Source: CAYMPW01 sp964558505
Lineage (GTDB): Archaea > Thermoplasmatota > Thermoplasmata > Methanomassiliicoccales > Methanomethylophilaceae
Direction of reading: 5' to 3'
Length of the DNA: 64,000 nucleotides
Assembly: GCA_964558505.1 (NCBI GenBank)
Contig: CAZLEI010000001.1
Coordinates: forward strand, 1-64,000
In this document: positions 26,828 through 35,551 of the stretch, piece by piece
Numbering within the stretch: the stretch's first letter is position 1
How the letters are laid out: each line of letters starts with the position of its first letter
Notes under the pieces: generated by a model
The model's input: the letters and a program-made list of their open reading frames with translations, nothing else
Databases searched by the model: none
What the model was told of the DNA's origin: nothing
Translations under genes and position numbers: made by a program

Positions 26828-28381
26828 TCACTGGTCGTGTTTGAGATGCACGTCCATCTGCGGGAACGGGATGTTGATGCCCGCTTCTACGAATCTGTTG
26901 TATATCCTTTCCCTGAGCTGTCCGCCGATTATGCCGAAATCCTCGAATTCGTTGACGTACACCGCGAGGCGGATCTCGATGGCGGAATCCTGGAATGCGG
27001 TGAGGCGGGTCGCCGGGCGGTCGTAGCTGCCGTCCTTGATGACCTGCGGGTGCTCCATGGCGACATCGAACATTATCTGCTTCGCCTTCTCCAGGTCTTC
27101 GCCGTACGCCACGGTCATGTAGACGAGGACGCGGTATGCCCTGCTCTCGCCGGTCATGTTGACTATCTTGTTCCCGGTGACCGTGTTGTTGGGGAGCGAG
27201 AACACCTCGGCGTTCTCCCAGTTCTCGAACTGGCTGTTCATGATGCCGACCTTCCTGACCCTCAGGATGGCGGTGTCCGCGCCGAGGCGGACGAGGTCTC
27301 CCGCCTTGAACGGGCGGGTCATCAGCAGCGTGAGCCCGCTGAAGAACTGCTGCAGCATGCTCTGTGCGCCCAGGGAGATCGCCAATCCGACGATCCCTGC
27401 GCTGGTGACTATCGCCATCAGGTTGAATCCGAGGCTGGCGAGTATCGAGGCCAGTGCGATGACGGTGATGCCTATCTTCCCGATCATCTTGAACAGGGGG
27501 ACGAGGGAATCATCCACTCCGTCCACATCCACGTTGTTGACCACGTTGTGGAACACGAACTTGATGAGCACGTTGTACACGCGCCATGCTATGACGGCGC
27601 CCACCGTTATGTACACGAGGTTCGACAGGGTCTGCGCGGTGCCTATCAGGTACTCGGACGCGCCGGCGATGTGCAGGCATTGGACGACGGAGTACATGAC
27701 GACGATCGTGAACACTAGCTTGGTGACGCCCTCGGTGATCTCCGCGCGACTCTCCTTGTTCCTCCTGATCAAGAGGAACAGGGACAGCGGGACGCACATC
27801 CACGAGAGTATGATCCCGATGCCCACGAAGATCACGAATGAGATCATCGCGGTCCAGGTGGGTTCGTTGAACGGCGCCGGGAGGGAGTTCGCCCAGATGC
27901 CCAGGATCTTGTTGTACATGTCGCCGGCGGAGAGATTGGACGTTATGGTGATGTCGAAATCCTTCTCCACTGTCGTCCGGGAGTTGTCCCCGGGGTCGAC
28001 GATGGTGAGTTTCACGGTGACGGACTCGATGCCCATGCTCGCATACGGGTCCGCGGTTATGGTTATCTTGCTCTCCCGGTACTTGGAGGGTTGTATTATC
28101 AACTGCGTGTTGTCGATGGAAACAGACAGCATCGAGCTGTCGGTGTCGGTGCTGATGTAGATGACGCGGTCGTCGATCCCGCTCTGGCCGCTCGCACGGA
28201 CGTTGTATACGACGAGGTTCACACTGCAGCTGCCACCGGCCTTGAGCGTCAGGTCCCCCTCTTCGTAGGTGATGGAGATGTCGCTTTGGCTCGCGGTCCC
28301 GTCGGACAGCTGTCCGGCGGGCATGAGCAGCGTTACCGCAAGCAATGCGATCAACGTCATCGCGAGCGCCCGCGGTCTCAT
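26828..28381 (-). CDS. MscS-family mechanosensitive channel with exported N-terminal domain
   Basis: 517 residues. N-terminal signal-like hydrophobic segment, then about 150 residues of beta-rich sequence (ITYEEGDLTLKAGGSCSVNL) predicted outside the membrane, then about four membrane segments and the MscS pore/beta domain. The pore helix is in GIVGLAISLGAQSMLQQFFSGLTLL, followed by FKAGDLVRLG. The ATG at 28381 is preferred because the TATA block at 28401-28416 places the start site at about 28382; an ATG at 28399 would lie before it. Confidence 0.88.
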   Translation of the reverse strand: MRPRALAMTLIALLAVTLLMPAGQLSDGTASQSDISITYEEGDLTLKAGGSCSVNLVVYNVRASGQSGIDDRVIYISTDTDSSMLSVSIDNTQLIIQPSKYRESKITITADPYASMGIESVTVKLTIVDPGDNSRTTVEKDFDITITSNLSAGDMYNKILGIWANSLPAPFNEPTWTAMISFVIFVGIGIILSWMCVPLSLFLLIRRNKESRAEITEGVTKLVFTIVVMYSVVQCLHIAGASEYLIGTAQTLSNLVYITVGAVIAWRVYNVLIKFVFHNVVNNVDVDGVDDSLVPLFKMIGKIGITVIALASILASLGFNLMAIVTSAGIVGLAISLGAQSMLQQFFSGLTLLMTRPFKAGDLVRLGADTAILRVRKVGIMNSQFENWENAEVFSLPNNTVTGNKIVNMTGESRAYRVLVYMTVAYGEDLEKAKQIMFDVAMEHPQVIKDGSYDRPATRLTAFQDSAIEIRLAVYVNEFEDFGIIGGQLRERIYNRFVEAGINIPFPQMDVHLKHDQ

Positions 28382-28400
28382 AATACGACCATGCATCATC

Positions 28401-28418
28401 CCAATAAAAATATTATCG
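28401..28418. promoter_or_regulatory. Shared AT-rich promoter block, mscS/prepilin peptidase
   Basis: The only TATA-like block between two divergent genes (CCAATAAAAATATTATC). Its centre is about 27 nt from the mscS ATG and about 33 nt from the peptidase ATG. Confidence 0.5.
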
Positions 28419-28440
28419 ACGGACGCTCCTTCATTGATGC

Positions 28441-29295
28441 ATGTACGGGATCGTGCCCTTGATAGGTTTCGCGATGCTCATGGTCATCCTGGTGACGGCA
28501 TCCGTGCATGATGCGAGGTGCCGCGAGGTCCCTGACGGCCTGTGGTTGGCATCCGGGATCCTGGGCATTGCGCTCATGACGGCCTCGGCGCTCGAAGTGG
28601 GCATGGGATGGCAGCAGGCGTCGATGATCGCAGGATCCGCGATGATACTGGCCGACATCCTGCATGACAGGACGTGGCCGGGATGGGCGGACATGCTGTT
28701 CTATGCGCTCGCGACGGCGCTGTTCGCGGTTCCGGCCGTCGTGTCATGGGGCGATCCGGCGGTGATGCCGATGCTTGCGGTGCCGGCGTGCTACCTGGTG
28801 TTCCTCGCCCTCTATCATGCGGGGGTCATGGTCGGGGGCGCGGACGTGAAGTGCCTGGTCACATTGGCCATGGTGTTCCCCGTGTACCCTGAGTTCGGGC
28901 CGTTCCCGCTCATAGCGGTGCCGGACGTCCTTTTCGCCCAGGTGTTCGTGTTCCCCGTGGCGGTCCTTTTCCTGGCAGCCCTCGCCGTGACCGCCCTGTG
29001 CTGTGCGGGTGCGGCCGCGAACATGATCCGCGGATGCGAGAGGGGGTATGCGTTCCAAGGGCGCAGGATGCGGATCCAGGAGGCCCGCGAGGCGTTCGTA
29101 TGGCCGATGCAGGATGTGGTGGACGGGGCGGTGGTCCGTGCCCGTCCGGTGGATTCACCAGAGGCCTACGTCCGTCTGGAAGAGCACGGCGAAGAATACG
29201 TCTGGGTCACTCCGATGGTGCCGTTCATCGTGCCGATAACCGCGGCCGTGGCATTCACTGCCCTGGTGGGGAACGTCCTGTTCCTGTTCATCTGA
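28441..29295 (+). CDS. A24-family prepilin/preflagellin peptidase-like protein
   Basis: 284 residues, six or more membrane segments. The two catalytic aspartates of this membrane aspartyl protease family are seen in VHDARCREVPD and in GGADVK, the GxGD-type site. It has a hydrophilic C-terminal insert (about 205-255) before a last membrane segment, longer than usual PibD/FlaK. It would process type IV pilin-like signal peptides; no pilin or archaellum genes are in this window. Overlaps the 3' end of the convergent radical SAM gene by 8 nt. Confidence 0.85.
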   Translation: MYGIVPLIGFAMLMVILVTASVHDARCREVPDGLWLASGILGIALMTASALEVGMGWQQASMIAGSAMILADILHDRTWPGWADMLFYALATALFAVPAVVSWGDPAVMPMLAVPACYLVFLALYHAGVMVGGADVKCLVTLAMVFPVYPEFGPFPLIAVPDVLFAQVFVFPVAVLFLAALAVTALCCAGAAANMIRGCERGYAFQGRRMRIQEAREAFVWPMQDVVDGAVVRARPVDSPEAYVRLEEHGEEYVWVTPMVPFIVPITAAVAFTALVGNVLFLFI

Positions 29296-30301
29296 TTATG
29301 TTCAGGACGCGCTTGCAGCTGGAGCATCTGTTGCCGTCGAGGGCGGTTATGTCCACCAAGTAGCCAAGGCGCTCGATGACCGTGGTCCCGCATTCCGGAC
29401 AATAGGTGTCCGCCGTCCCCTCGTTAAGGATGTTCCCGACGTAGGCGTAGTTGAGGCCCTCCTCGTCCGCCATGTTCCAGGCCTTGATGAGCGTCTCGGT
29501 GGGCGTCCACGGGACATCCTGCATCTCGTTGTCGGGATGGAACCTGGTGAAATGCACCGGCACATCCGCGGACAGCTCGTCGCGCACCCATCTTATGAAT
29601 CCGCGCAGGTCCTCATCGGAATCGTTGAGGCCGGGTATGACCAGGTACGTGAGCTCCAGGTGGACCTTCTCCTCGAACACGATCTTGGCCGAGCGGAGCA
29701 CATCATCCAGGTGCGCGCCGCAGACCTTCATGTAGAATTCGTCGGTGAACCCTTTGATGTCTATGTTCATCGCCGAGGCGACCTTGCACAGCTCCCTGAG
29801 CGGCGCCTCCTCCGCCAGGCCGTTGGTGACGATTATGCATTCCAGGTCCGGGTCCACGGCCATGACGTCCATGATGTACTCGAACCAGATCATCGGCTCG
29901 TTGTAGGTGAAGGCGATCTTGTCCATGCGTTCCTTGCGGCACAGGTCCACGAGCTCCTCCGGAGTCTCGAAGGTGGTGCGCTTCTTCCCCGACGGGGACA
30001 TGGAGATCGCATAGTTCTGGCAATGCTTGCAGGTCATGTTGCAGCCGATGCCGCCGACCGAGAACACCCTGCTCCCGGGTTTGTAATGGTACAGCGGCTT
30101 CTTCTCCATGGGATCCACGGCCAGGGACGACACCTTGCCGTACGAGTATGCCACGAGCATGTCCTCGTCGCCTCTGCGGGAGCCGCATCTGCCGAACCCT
30201 CCGACCGGTATCAGGCAGCGGTGCGGGCACAGCTCGCAGAAGTAGGCTCCGTTGCAGCGGGTGTAGTAGCGGGCCTCGGTGCGGGGGTTAATAGATCCCA
30301 T
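29288..30301 (-). CDS. Radical SAM protein, AmmeMemoRadiSam type
   Basis: 337 residues, related to pyruvate formate-lyase activases (COG1180). The 4Fe-4S/SAM motif is CNMTCKHC. There is an N-terminal CELCPHRC zinc-like cluster, AFTYNEPMIWFEYI, MNIDIKGF, and a C-terminal zinc ribbon (CPEC ... CSSC). The AMMECR1 and Memo partners are not in the window. Its start overlaps the thiL stop by 14 nt. Confidence 0.88.
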   Translation of the reverse strand: MGSINPRTEARYYTRCNGAYFCELCPHRCLIPVGGFGRCGSRRGDEDMLVAYSYGKVSSLAVDPMEKKPLYHYKPGSRVFSVGGIGCNMTCKHCQNYAISMSPSGKKRTTFETPEELVDLCRKERMDKIAFTYNEPMIWFEYIMDVMAVDPDLECIIVTNGLAEEAPLRELCKVASAMNIDIKGFTDEFYMKVCGAHLDDVLRSAKIVFEEKVHLELTYLVIPGLNDSDEDLRGFIRWVRDELSADVPVHFTRFHPDNEMQDVPWTPTETLIKAWNMADEEGLNYAYVGNILNEGTADTYCPECGTTVIERLGYLVDITALDGNRCSSCKRVLNIIR

Positions 30302-31223
30302 CGCCCATCTCCTCCCTGCTGTCCCCTTCTGATATGAACGGGCGGTCCCCGTTGGTGACCGTCCCGATGATGGAGAACTGGATCCCGCGGTCGTACAGGT
30401 CCCGGATCCTGTCCTTGTCGAATGTGAACATGAGCTCGTACTCCCCGCCCCAATAGAGCATCAGGTCGCGGCGTCCGATGCACAGGGCCTCGCAGACCTC
30501 GGAGACTCCCTCGCCCTCGGGCAGGAACTCCTCCTGGATCTCCATCCCGACGTGGCTGGCGACGCATACCGTCCGTGCGGCGACCGCGAGCCCGTCGCTG
30601 AGGTCGATGCATGATGTGACGGCACCGCTCTCGGACAGCGCGATCCCCTCCTTGACCCTGGGTATGGGCACGTAGAGCGAGAACACGGCATCATCCAGCT
30701 CCATCCCCGCTTCCAGGGCGCGGTATCCGGCGGCGGGGGACCCCAGCGACCCGGTCACTGCTATTATGTCTCCCGGCCTGGCACCGCTCCGGGTGAGCGG
30801 CGGCCTGCCGTCTAATGTCCCGACCGCCGTGCCGCACAATGCTCCCGGCCCGGGCTTGGTGTCCCCGCCGATGATGAACGTATCGCAGAACTCGGCGCAC
30901 TGGTCGGCCCCGCTCATGATGTCGTATGCCCTGGATTCGTCCATGTCCTGAGGGAGCGCAAGCGATATCAGCACGCCCAGGGGCTTGGCGCCCATGGCCG
31001 CTATGTCGCTCAGATTGGCGGCGGCCACGGTCCATCCGAACTGCTCGTCGCTCATCCCCTTCGGGCAGTGCCTCTCGAAGGTCATGATGTCAGAGCATAC
31101 GACGGCACCGCCGTCGGCTCCGATGATCGCCGCATCGTCCCCCGGCCCCCCGGGGCAGGGTCTGACGATGCCCATGATCCTGTGGACGAGCTCGCGTTCT
31201 CCGATGTCTCCAAGAGAGGCCAT
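30288..31223 (-). CDS. thiL: Thiamine-monophosphate kinase
   Basis: AIR synthase-fold kinase making thiamine diphosphate, 311 residues. GDDAAII near the N-terminus, TVAAANLSDIAAMGAKPLG, GGDTKPGP, and IDLSDGLAV. The ATG at 31223 is preferred: TATA box CTTTTTAATC (about 31247-31257) makes it leaderless. Confidence 0.95.
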   Translation of the reverse strand: MASLGDIGERELVHRIMGIVRPCPGGPGDDAAIIGADGGAVVCSDIMTFERHCPKGMSDEQFGWTVAAANLSDIAAMGAKPLGVLISLALPQDMDESRAYDIMSGADQCAEFCDTFIIGGDTKPGPGALCGTAVGTLDGRPPLTRSGARPGDIIAVTGSLGSPAAGYRALEAGMELDDAVFSLYVPIPRVKEGIALSESGAVTSCIDLSDGLAVAARTVCVASHVGMEIQEEFLPEGEGVSEVCEALCIGRRDLMLYWGGEYELMFTFDKDRIRDLYDRGIQFSIIGTVTNGDRPFISEGDSREEMGDGIY

Positions 31224-31343
31224 TGATGTGGCAATCACGGGGATGATTAAAAAGGGTTATGTTCGCGCACGGTGCGCGCGTCGAAAAAGCATTAATAACG
31301 GTACCGCCGATTCCGATTGACTTCAGAAAACGGGGGAAATCAA

Positions 31344-32588
31344 ATGATCATCGACGTGAAATACGGCAAGGACGGTATCCAGAAGGTCGACATACCTGAG
31401 AACAATTACCTCGGGACATTCTATCCAAAGGATGTCGTCTGCGGCAGACCCGACGACGTCATCAACGCTGCCATCGACTCCCCGATAGGGTACGGCTCCC
31501 TGGCCGAGTTCCTGGAAGGCGGCAAGGACATAGTTTTCATCGTCAACGACGGCACCCGGCCGACTCCTACCGCCAAGGTGCTGGACGCCCTGTCCAAGAG
31601 GATGGACCTGCGTTCCGCAAGGTACCTCGTGGCCACCGGAACGCACAGGGACATGACCGACGAGGAGTACAGGTTCGTCTTCGGGTCCCATTACGAGGAG
31701 CTCAAGGACCGCATCCACGCCCACGATTCCAAGAACGACGAGTGCGTGTACCTGGGCGACTCCAAGAACGGCACTCCGATGGAAGTCAACAAGATCGCCG
31801 TGAACGCCGACCGCCTGGTCATAATCACCAGTGTGGAGCCCCATTACTTCGCGGGGTACACAGGCGGCAGGAAGTCGTTCCTCCCCGGGGTCGCATCGTT
31901 CAAGACGATCGAGACCAACCACAAGCTCGCCATGAAGATGGAGGCCCAGTCCCTGGTCCTCGAGGGGAATCCGGTCCACGAGGACATGATGGATGCGCTC
32001 GAGGTCGTCAAGGGCAAGGCGATATTCTCTATACAGATGGTGCTCGACAGGCACCAGAACATCTACAAAGTGGCCGCAGGCGCCCTCAACCCCGCATTCG
32101 ACCGTGCCGTCGAATGGGCGAACGAGGTTTTCTCCGTGCCCATACCCCAGAAGGCGGACGTGGTCATCTCGGTCGCCCCCTACCCGATGGACGTTGACCT
32201 GTACCAGTCGCAGAAGGCGCTGGACAATGGCAAATGGGCGCTGAAGGAGGGAGGCACGATAATAATGGTCTCCAAGTGCAGGGAGGGCATCGGACACCCG
32301 ACGTTCCTCAACCAGCTCTCGTCGTCCAAGGACCCGAAGAAGGTCCTGGAGAACCTGAGCAAGGAGTACAAGCTCGGATACCACAAGGCCGCGAAGATGG
32401 CGGAGATCGCCACCTGGGCCAAGGTGTGGGCGGTCACTGACCTGGACCCCAAGATACTGTCCGATGCCAACATCCGTCCGTTCCCGACAGTGGCGGCGGC
32501 ATTCAAAGAAGCGATCGACGCCAACCCGTCCGCGAAGGTCATCGTGCTCATGGACGGCAGCGTCACGATCCCGAAGGTGAAATCATGA
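31344..32588 (+). CDS. LarA-like (DUF2088) protein, nickel-dependent racemase family
   Basis: 414 residues. Related to lactate racemase LarA, which uses the nickel-pincer nucleotide. Matching segments are FIVNDGTRPTPT, VATGTHRDMTDEEY (catalytic-type histidine), EPHYFAGYTGGRKSFLPG (with a second histidine and the lysine that can hold the cofactor) and the C-terminal VVISVAPYPMDVDLYQSQKAL. The true substrate is unknown; many archaeal homologs act on other 2-hydroxyacids. GGGGGA lies before the ATG. Overlaps the next gene in ATGA. Confidence 0.82.
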   Translation: MIIDVKYGKDGIQKVDIPENNYLGTFYPKDVVCGRPDDVINAAIDSPIGYGSLAEFLEGGKDIVFIVNDGTRPTPTAKVLDALSKRMDLRSARYLVATGTHRDMTDEEYRFVFGSHYEELKDRIHAHDSKNDECVYLGDSKNGTPMEVNKIAVNADRLVIITSVEPHYFAGYTGGRKSFLPGVASFKTIETNHKLAMKMEAQSLVLEGNPVHEDMMDALEVVKGKAIFSIQMVLDRHQNIYKVAAGALNPAFDRAVEWANEVFSVPIPQKADVVISVAPYPMDVDLYQSQKALDNGKWALKEGGTIIMVSKCREGIGHPTFLNQLSSSKDPKKVLENLSKEYKLGYHKAAKMAEIATWAKVWAVTDLDPKILSDANIRPFPTVAAAFKEAIDANPSAKVIVLMDGSVTIPKVKS

Positions 32589-33679
32589 GCGAATTCAAAA
32601 CAGACAAGCTGGAGGCCGTCAGGAATGCGGTCAATGTGTGCACAATGTGTGGGTTCTGCAAGAGCGTGTGCCCGTCGTTCAAGGCGATCGGCTGGGATTC
32701 CGCCCTCTCGAGGGGACGCATCATCCTGACATACGGGCTGCTGGTCGGGGACATACCCGCCGACGAGTCCGTCATAAGGAACATGTACACCTGCACCACC
32801 TGCGCGGACTGCGTCAGGAGATGCCCGTCGAAAGTGGACATCGTCGACATCATCGAGATCTGCCGCGCCGACCTGGTGAAGAACGGGCACATCCTGCCCA
32901 AGCACAAGGTGATCGCGGACAACGTCCTCAAGTCCGGCAACCCCTTCGGCGAGACCAAGACGGTCGCGGAGACCATAGGCAGGAAGCCCAAGAAGGCCAA
33001 GGTCGCCTATTTCGCCGGATGCACCGCCACCTACAGGTCCAAGAAGACATGCCAGGCATCGCTGTCGATCCTGGACAAGCTCGGCGTGGACTACACCACC
33101 CTGGACGAGACCTGCTGCGGCTCGGTCCTCCAGAGGATCGGATGGGACAACGATGACGTGGTGAAGCTCATGAAGAAGAACGTCGACGGCATCAAGGCCC
33201 TCGGCGTCGAGACCCTCGTCCTCTCCTGCGCCGGCTGCTACAGGATGTTCAAGCACGAGTACCCCAAGTACGTCGATGTTCCGTTCGAGGTGCTCCACAT
33301 GTCCGAGTTCCTCGCCAAGCAGGACCTCAAGCTCAAGCCGATGAAGAAGGTCGCGACCTATCACGACCCCTGCCACCTGGGAAGGCACTGCGGAGTCTAC
33401 GAAGCGCCCAGGCAGGTCATCTCGAAGATCCCCGAGCTGGACTTCAGGGAGATGGAGTTCAACCGCACCACCAGCCACTGCTGCGGAGGCGGAGGCGGCG
33501 TCAAGTCCGCGTTCCCCGAGGAATCCGCCAGGATAGCCAAGACCAGGATCGAGGAGGCGGAGTTCGCCGACATGATCATCACGACATGCCCGTTCTGCGT
33601 CAACAACCTCATATCGGGCAAGGGCGACAGCAAGGTCGAGGTCGTGGACCTCGTCGAACTGGTCGACAGCCTGCTCTGA
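32585..33679 (+). CDS. HdrD/GlpC-like iron-sulfur protein with two CCG domains
   Basis: 364 residues. Two 4Fe-4S clusters: C19-x2-C22-x2-C25-x3-CP and C70-x2-C73-x2-C76-x3-CP. Then two cysteine-rich CCG domains: first DETCCGSVL ... LSCAGC, second HDPCH ... SHCCGGGGG ... TTCPFC. This is the architecture of HdrD, the catalytic subunit of heterodisulfide reductase, and of GlpC/LldE-type subunits. In Methanomassiliicoccales an HdrD without HdrE is thought to work with the Fpo-like complex. The larA-like neighbour instead suggests 2-hydroxyacid oxidation. I cannot decide between them. Confidence 0.8.
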   Translation: MSEFKTDKLEAVRNAVNVCTMCGFCKSVCPSFKAIGWDSALSRGRIILTYGLLVGDIPADESVIRNMYTCTTCADCVRRCPSKVDIVDIIEICRADLVKNGHILPKHKVIADNVLKSGNPFGETKTVAETIGRKPKKAKVAYFAGCTATYRSKKTCQASLSILDKLGVDYTTLDETCCGSVLQRIGWDNDDVVKLMKKNVDGIKALGVETLVLSCAGCYRMFKHEYPKYVDVPFEVLHMSEFLAKQDLKLKPMKKVATYHDPCHLGRHCGVYEAPRQVISKIPELDFREMEFNRTTSHCCGGGGGVKSAFPEESARIAKTRIEEAEFADMIITTCPFCVNNLISGKGDSKVEVVDLVELVDSLL

Positions 33680-33680
33680 G

Positions 33681-34481
33681 ATGATCCTCAGCCTTCCGGG
33701 GCGGACGCTGGATTGCGCCCGCCCCCGGATCATGGGGATATTGAACGTCACGCCCGATTCGTTCTCGGACGGCGGTCAGCATCAGGATGTCCGCTCGGCG
33801 GCGGAGTACGCATTCCGCATGGCGGACGAGGGTGCCGATATGATCGACATCGGCGGAGAATCCACACGTCCCGGCCATTCGCCGGTGACCGCCGAGGAGG
33901 AGATATCGAGGGTCCTCCCGGTCCTGAAGGAGATCCTCCCCTCGCTGAGCGTCCCGGTGTCCGTGGACACGATGAAGCCATCCGTGGCCGAAGCGTGCCT
34001 TTCCGCGGGCGCGGACATGATTAACGATGTCAACGGCCTCCGGGCAGATGGCATGATGGAGCTCCTGGCATCATCGGGCGCATCCGCCGTTGTGATGCAT
34101 ATGCATGGGGATCCCGGCGGCATGCACGATGATGTGATGAGGGGAGATGCCGTCTCCCAGGTCGCGGATTTCCTTCGCGGGCGCATCGAGGCCGCCGAAG
34201 AGGCGGGCATCCCGCGCGGGAGGCTGGTGATGGATCCCGGGATAGGGTTCGGCAAGACGCCGGAGCAGAACATGGCGATACTGAAGGACCCGGAGGCGTT
34301 CTCGTTCGGGCTCCCTGTCCTGATGGCGCCGTCCAGGAAGAGATTCCTGGCATACGGGTTCCCGGGCATGGACCGGGATGCCGCGACAGTGGAATCTGTG
34401 AAGATCACATTGGAGATGGGCGCGAACATAGTGCGCGTTCACGATGTCGGGCCGGTGCGCGCGCTCATTTCAAGAATATGA
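33681..34481 (+). CDS. folP: Dihydropteroate synthase
   Basis: Canonical DHPS, 266 residues, condensing pterin pyrophosphate with p-aminobenzoate. All signature segments are seen: GILNVTPDSFSDGG, DIGGESTRPG, VSVDTMKPSVAE, INDVNGL, VMHMHGDP, DPGIGFGK, APSRKRF and RVHDV. Starts 1 nt after the HdrD-like gene. Its last 17 nt overlap the convergent DUF2116 gene. Confidence 0.94.
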   Translation: MILSLPGRTLDCARPRIMGILNVTPDSFSDGGQHQDVRSAAEYAFRMADEGADMIDIGGESTRPGHSPVTAEEEISRVLPVLKEILPSLSVPVSVDTMKPSVAEACLSAGADMINDVNGLRADGMMELLASSGASAVVMHMHGDPGGMHDDVMRGDAVSQVADFLRGRIEAAEEAGIPRGRLVMDPGIGFGKTPEQNMAILKDPEAFSFGLPVLMAPSRKRFLAYGFPGMDRDAATVESVKITLEMGANIVRVHDVGPVRALISRI

Positions 34482-34668
34482 ACGCCGCCGGGATGGCCAC
34501 GGTCAATATGGCTATCAGGAGGAATCCGTACTCGGTCATCTTCTCCTTCCTGTCCGCTTCCTGTTTCTTCCGCATGCATTCATCGGAACAGAAACCAACT
34601 CCCTCTTGGACCGCGTTCCCGCAGTATCCGCAGTGGTCGTGTCCCGGGAGTCTCACTGGGTAGGCCAT
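34465..34668 (-). CDS. DUF2116-like zinc-ribbon membrane protein
   Basis: 67 residues. A small zinc-binding fold with C-Y-C pairs (HCGYCGNAV ... FCSDECMRKK) followed by a basic linker and one C-terminal membrane segment (YGFLLIAILTVAIPAAFIFL). Matches the archaeal DUF2116 pattern; function unknown. Single treble-clef type site, not a RING. Divergent from the E1 gene; TATA GATTAAGTAC at about 34690-34700 makes it leaderless. Confidence 0.8.
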   Translation of the reverse strand: MAYPVRLPGHDHCGYCGNAVQEGVGFCSDECMRKKQEADRKEKMTEYGFLLIAILTVAIPAAFIFLK

Positions 34669-34740
34669 GGCGCCGCATCGTAGTAGTTGTACTTAATCGT
34701 GTGCGATTCTCCTTCCGGCCATCAATGAGCATTTATTGTC

Positions 34741-34785
34741 CGTTTATAAATCACATTTATATAGTATTTAAGTAGGTTTAAAAAG
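34741..34785 (+). promoter_or_regulatory. Promoter of the ubiquitin-like operon
   Basis: A long AT-rich block with several TATA-like elements. ATTTATATAG (34755-34764) is 28 nt before the E1 ATG and predicts a leaderless mRNA. TTTATAAATC (34743-34752) and TATTTAAG (34765-34772) are alternatives. CATTTAT is repeated at about 34730 and 34754, which could be a regulator site. Confidence 0.55.
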
Positions 34786-34788
34786 ACC

Positions 34789-35547
34789 ATGCGGGCGGAC
34801 GCGTACGATTCCGATCGCTTCGACCGTTCGAAGCGTGTGGATTGGATCGATATAGAGGCCATAAGGGACACAAGGTGCCTCGTGGTCGGGGCGGGAGCGT
34901 TGGGGAACGAGGCGGTGAAATGCCTGGTCCTCTCCGGTTTCAGGGACATCACGGTCGTCGACATGGACGATATCGTGCTGTCCAATCTCAACCGCTGCCT
35001 CTTCTTCCGTGAGTCCGATGTGCGCACGGTGATGAAGGCGGACGTGGTGGCGGCCAGGGCCTCGGAACTGGACCCGGACGCGAGGGTGACCCCCATCGTC
35101 GGAAAGGTTCAGGACCTGGAGGACTGGAACTACGATTTGATCCTAGGGTGCGTGGACAATGTGGCCGCGAGGCTGCATGTGAATGCACACGTGATGCATT
35201 TCGGGATACCGTACGTGGACGGTGCCACGGACGGTTTCCGCGGGAAGGTCATGTCCGTCCTGGGGGACGGGGCATGCCTGCAGTGCGCCATGAACCGTAC
35301 GCACATGGCCGCCATGGAGAGACGCTTCACCTGCACGGGCAGGGGGACCACGGTCTTCACGCCCAGGACGGCGGCTGAGATCACGACTACATCCGTGATC
35401 GCCGCCATGCAGGTGCGCGAAGCGGTGAAGATAGCCTCCGGGAGGCAGGACCTCTGTGTCCGCGGAGCCTCCTATTACGACGGAGTATCGGGCGCTTTGG
35501 AGGCATTGGAGCTGGATGTGGACACGGGATGCCCGAACCACGGGTGA
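34789..35547 (+). CDS. E1-like ubiquitin-activating enzyme (UBA3/ThiF fold)
   Basis: 252 residues. ATP-binding adenylation domain: VVGAGALGNE (GxGxxG at 34-39), acidic D58, SNLNRCLFF (65-73, the E1 hallmark SNLNRQ.LF), and VQDLEDWNYDLILGCVDN. Then YVDGATDGFRGKVMSVL, ACLQC (C163, C166) and a candidate catalytic cysteine C182 in FTCTGRG, matching the 'CT' E1 catalytic site. The order and spacing resemble eukaryotic UBA3 (IDGGTEGFKG ... CIEC ... CTIAS). The C-terminus has C248-P-N-H251, so the structural zinc would be held by C-x2-C plus C-x2-H. It leads an operon with Ubl, E2 and JAMM genes. Confidence 0.9.
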   Translation: MRADAYDSDRFDRSKRVDWIDIEAIRDTRCLVVGAGALGNEAVKCLVLSGFRDITVVDMDDIVLSNLNRCLFFRESDVRTVMKADVVAARASELDPDARVTPIVGKVQDLEDWNYDLILGCVDNVAARLHVNAHVMHFGIPYVDGATDGFRGKVMSVLGDGACLQCAMNRTHMAAMERRFTCTGRGTTVFTPRTAAEITTTSVIAAMQVREAVKIASGRQDLCVRGASYYDGVSGALEALELDVDTGCPNHG

Positions 35548-35551
35548 GGAA

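Noticed and set aside
34465..34668. DUF2116 protein as RING E3 partner of the Ubl operon
   Set aside because: Only four zinc-ligand cysteines in a single site and a membrane tail; a RING needs eight ligands. It is on the opposite strand with its own promoter.
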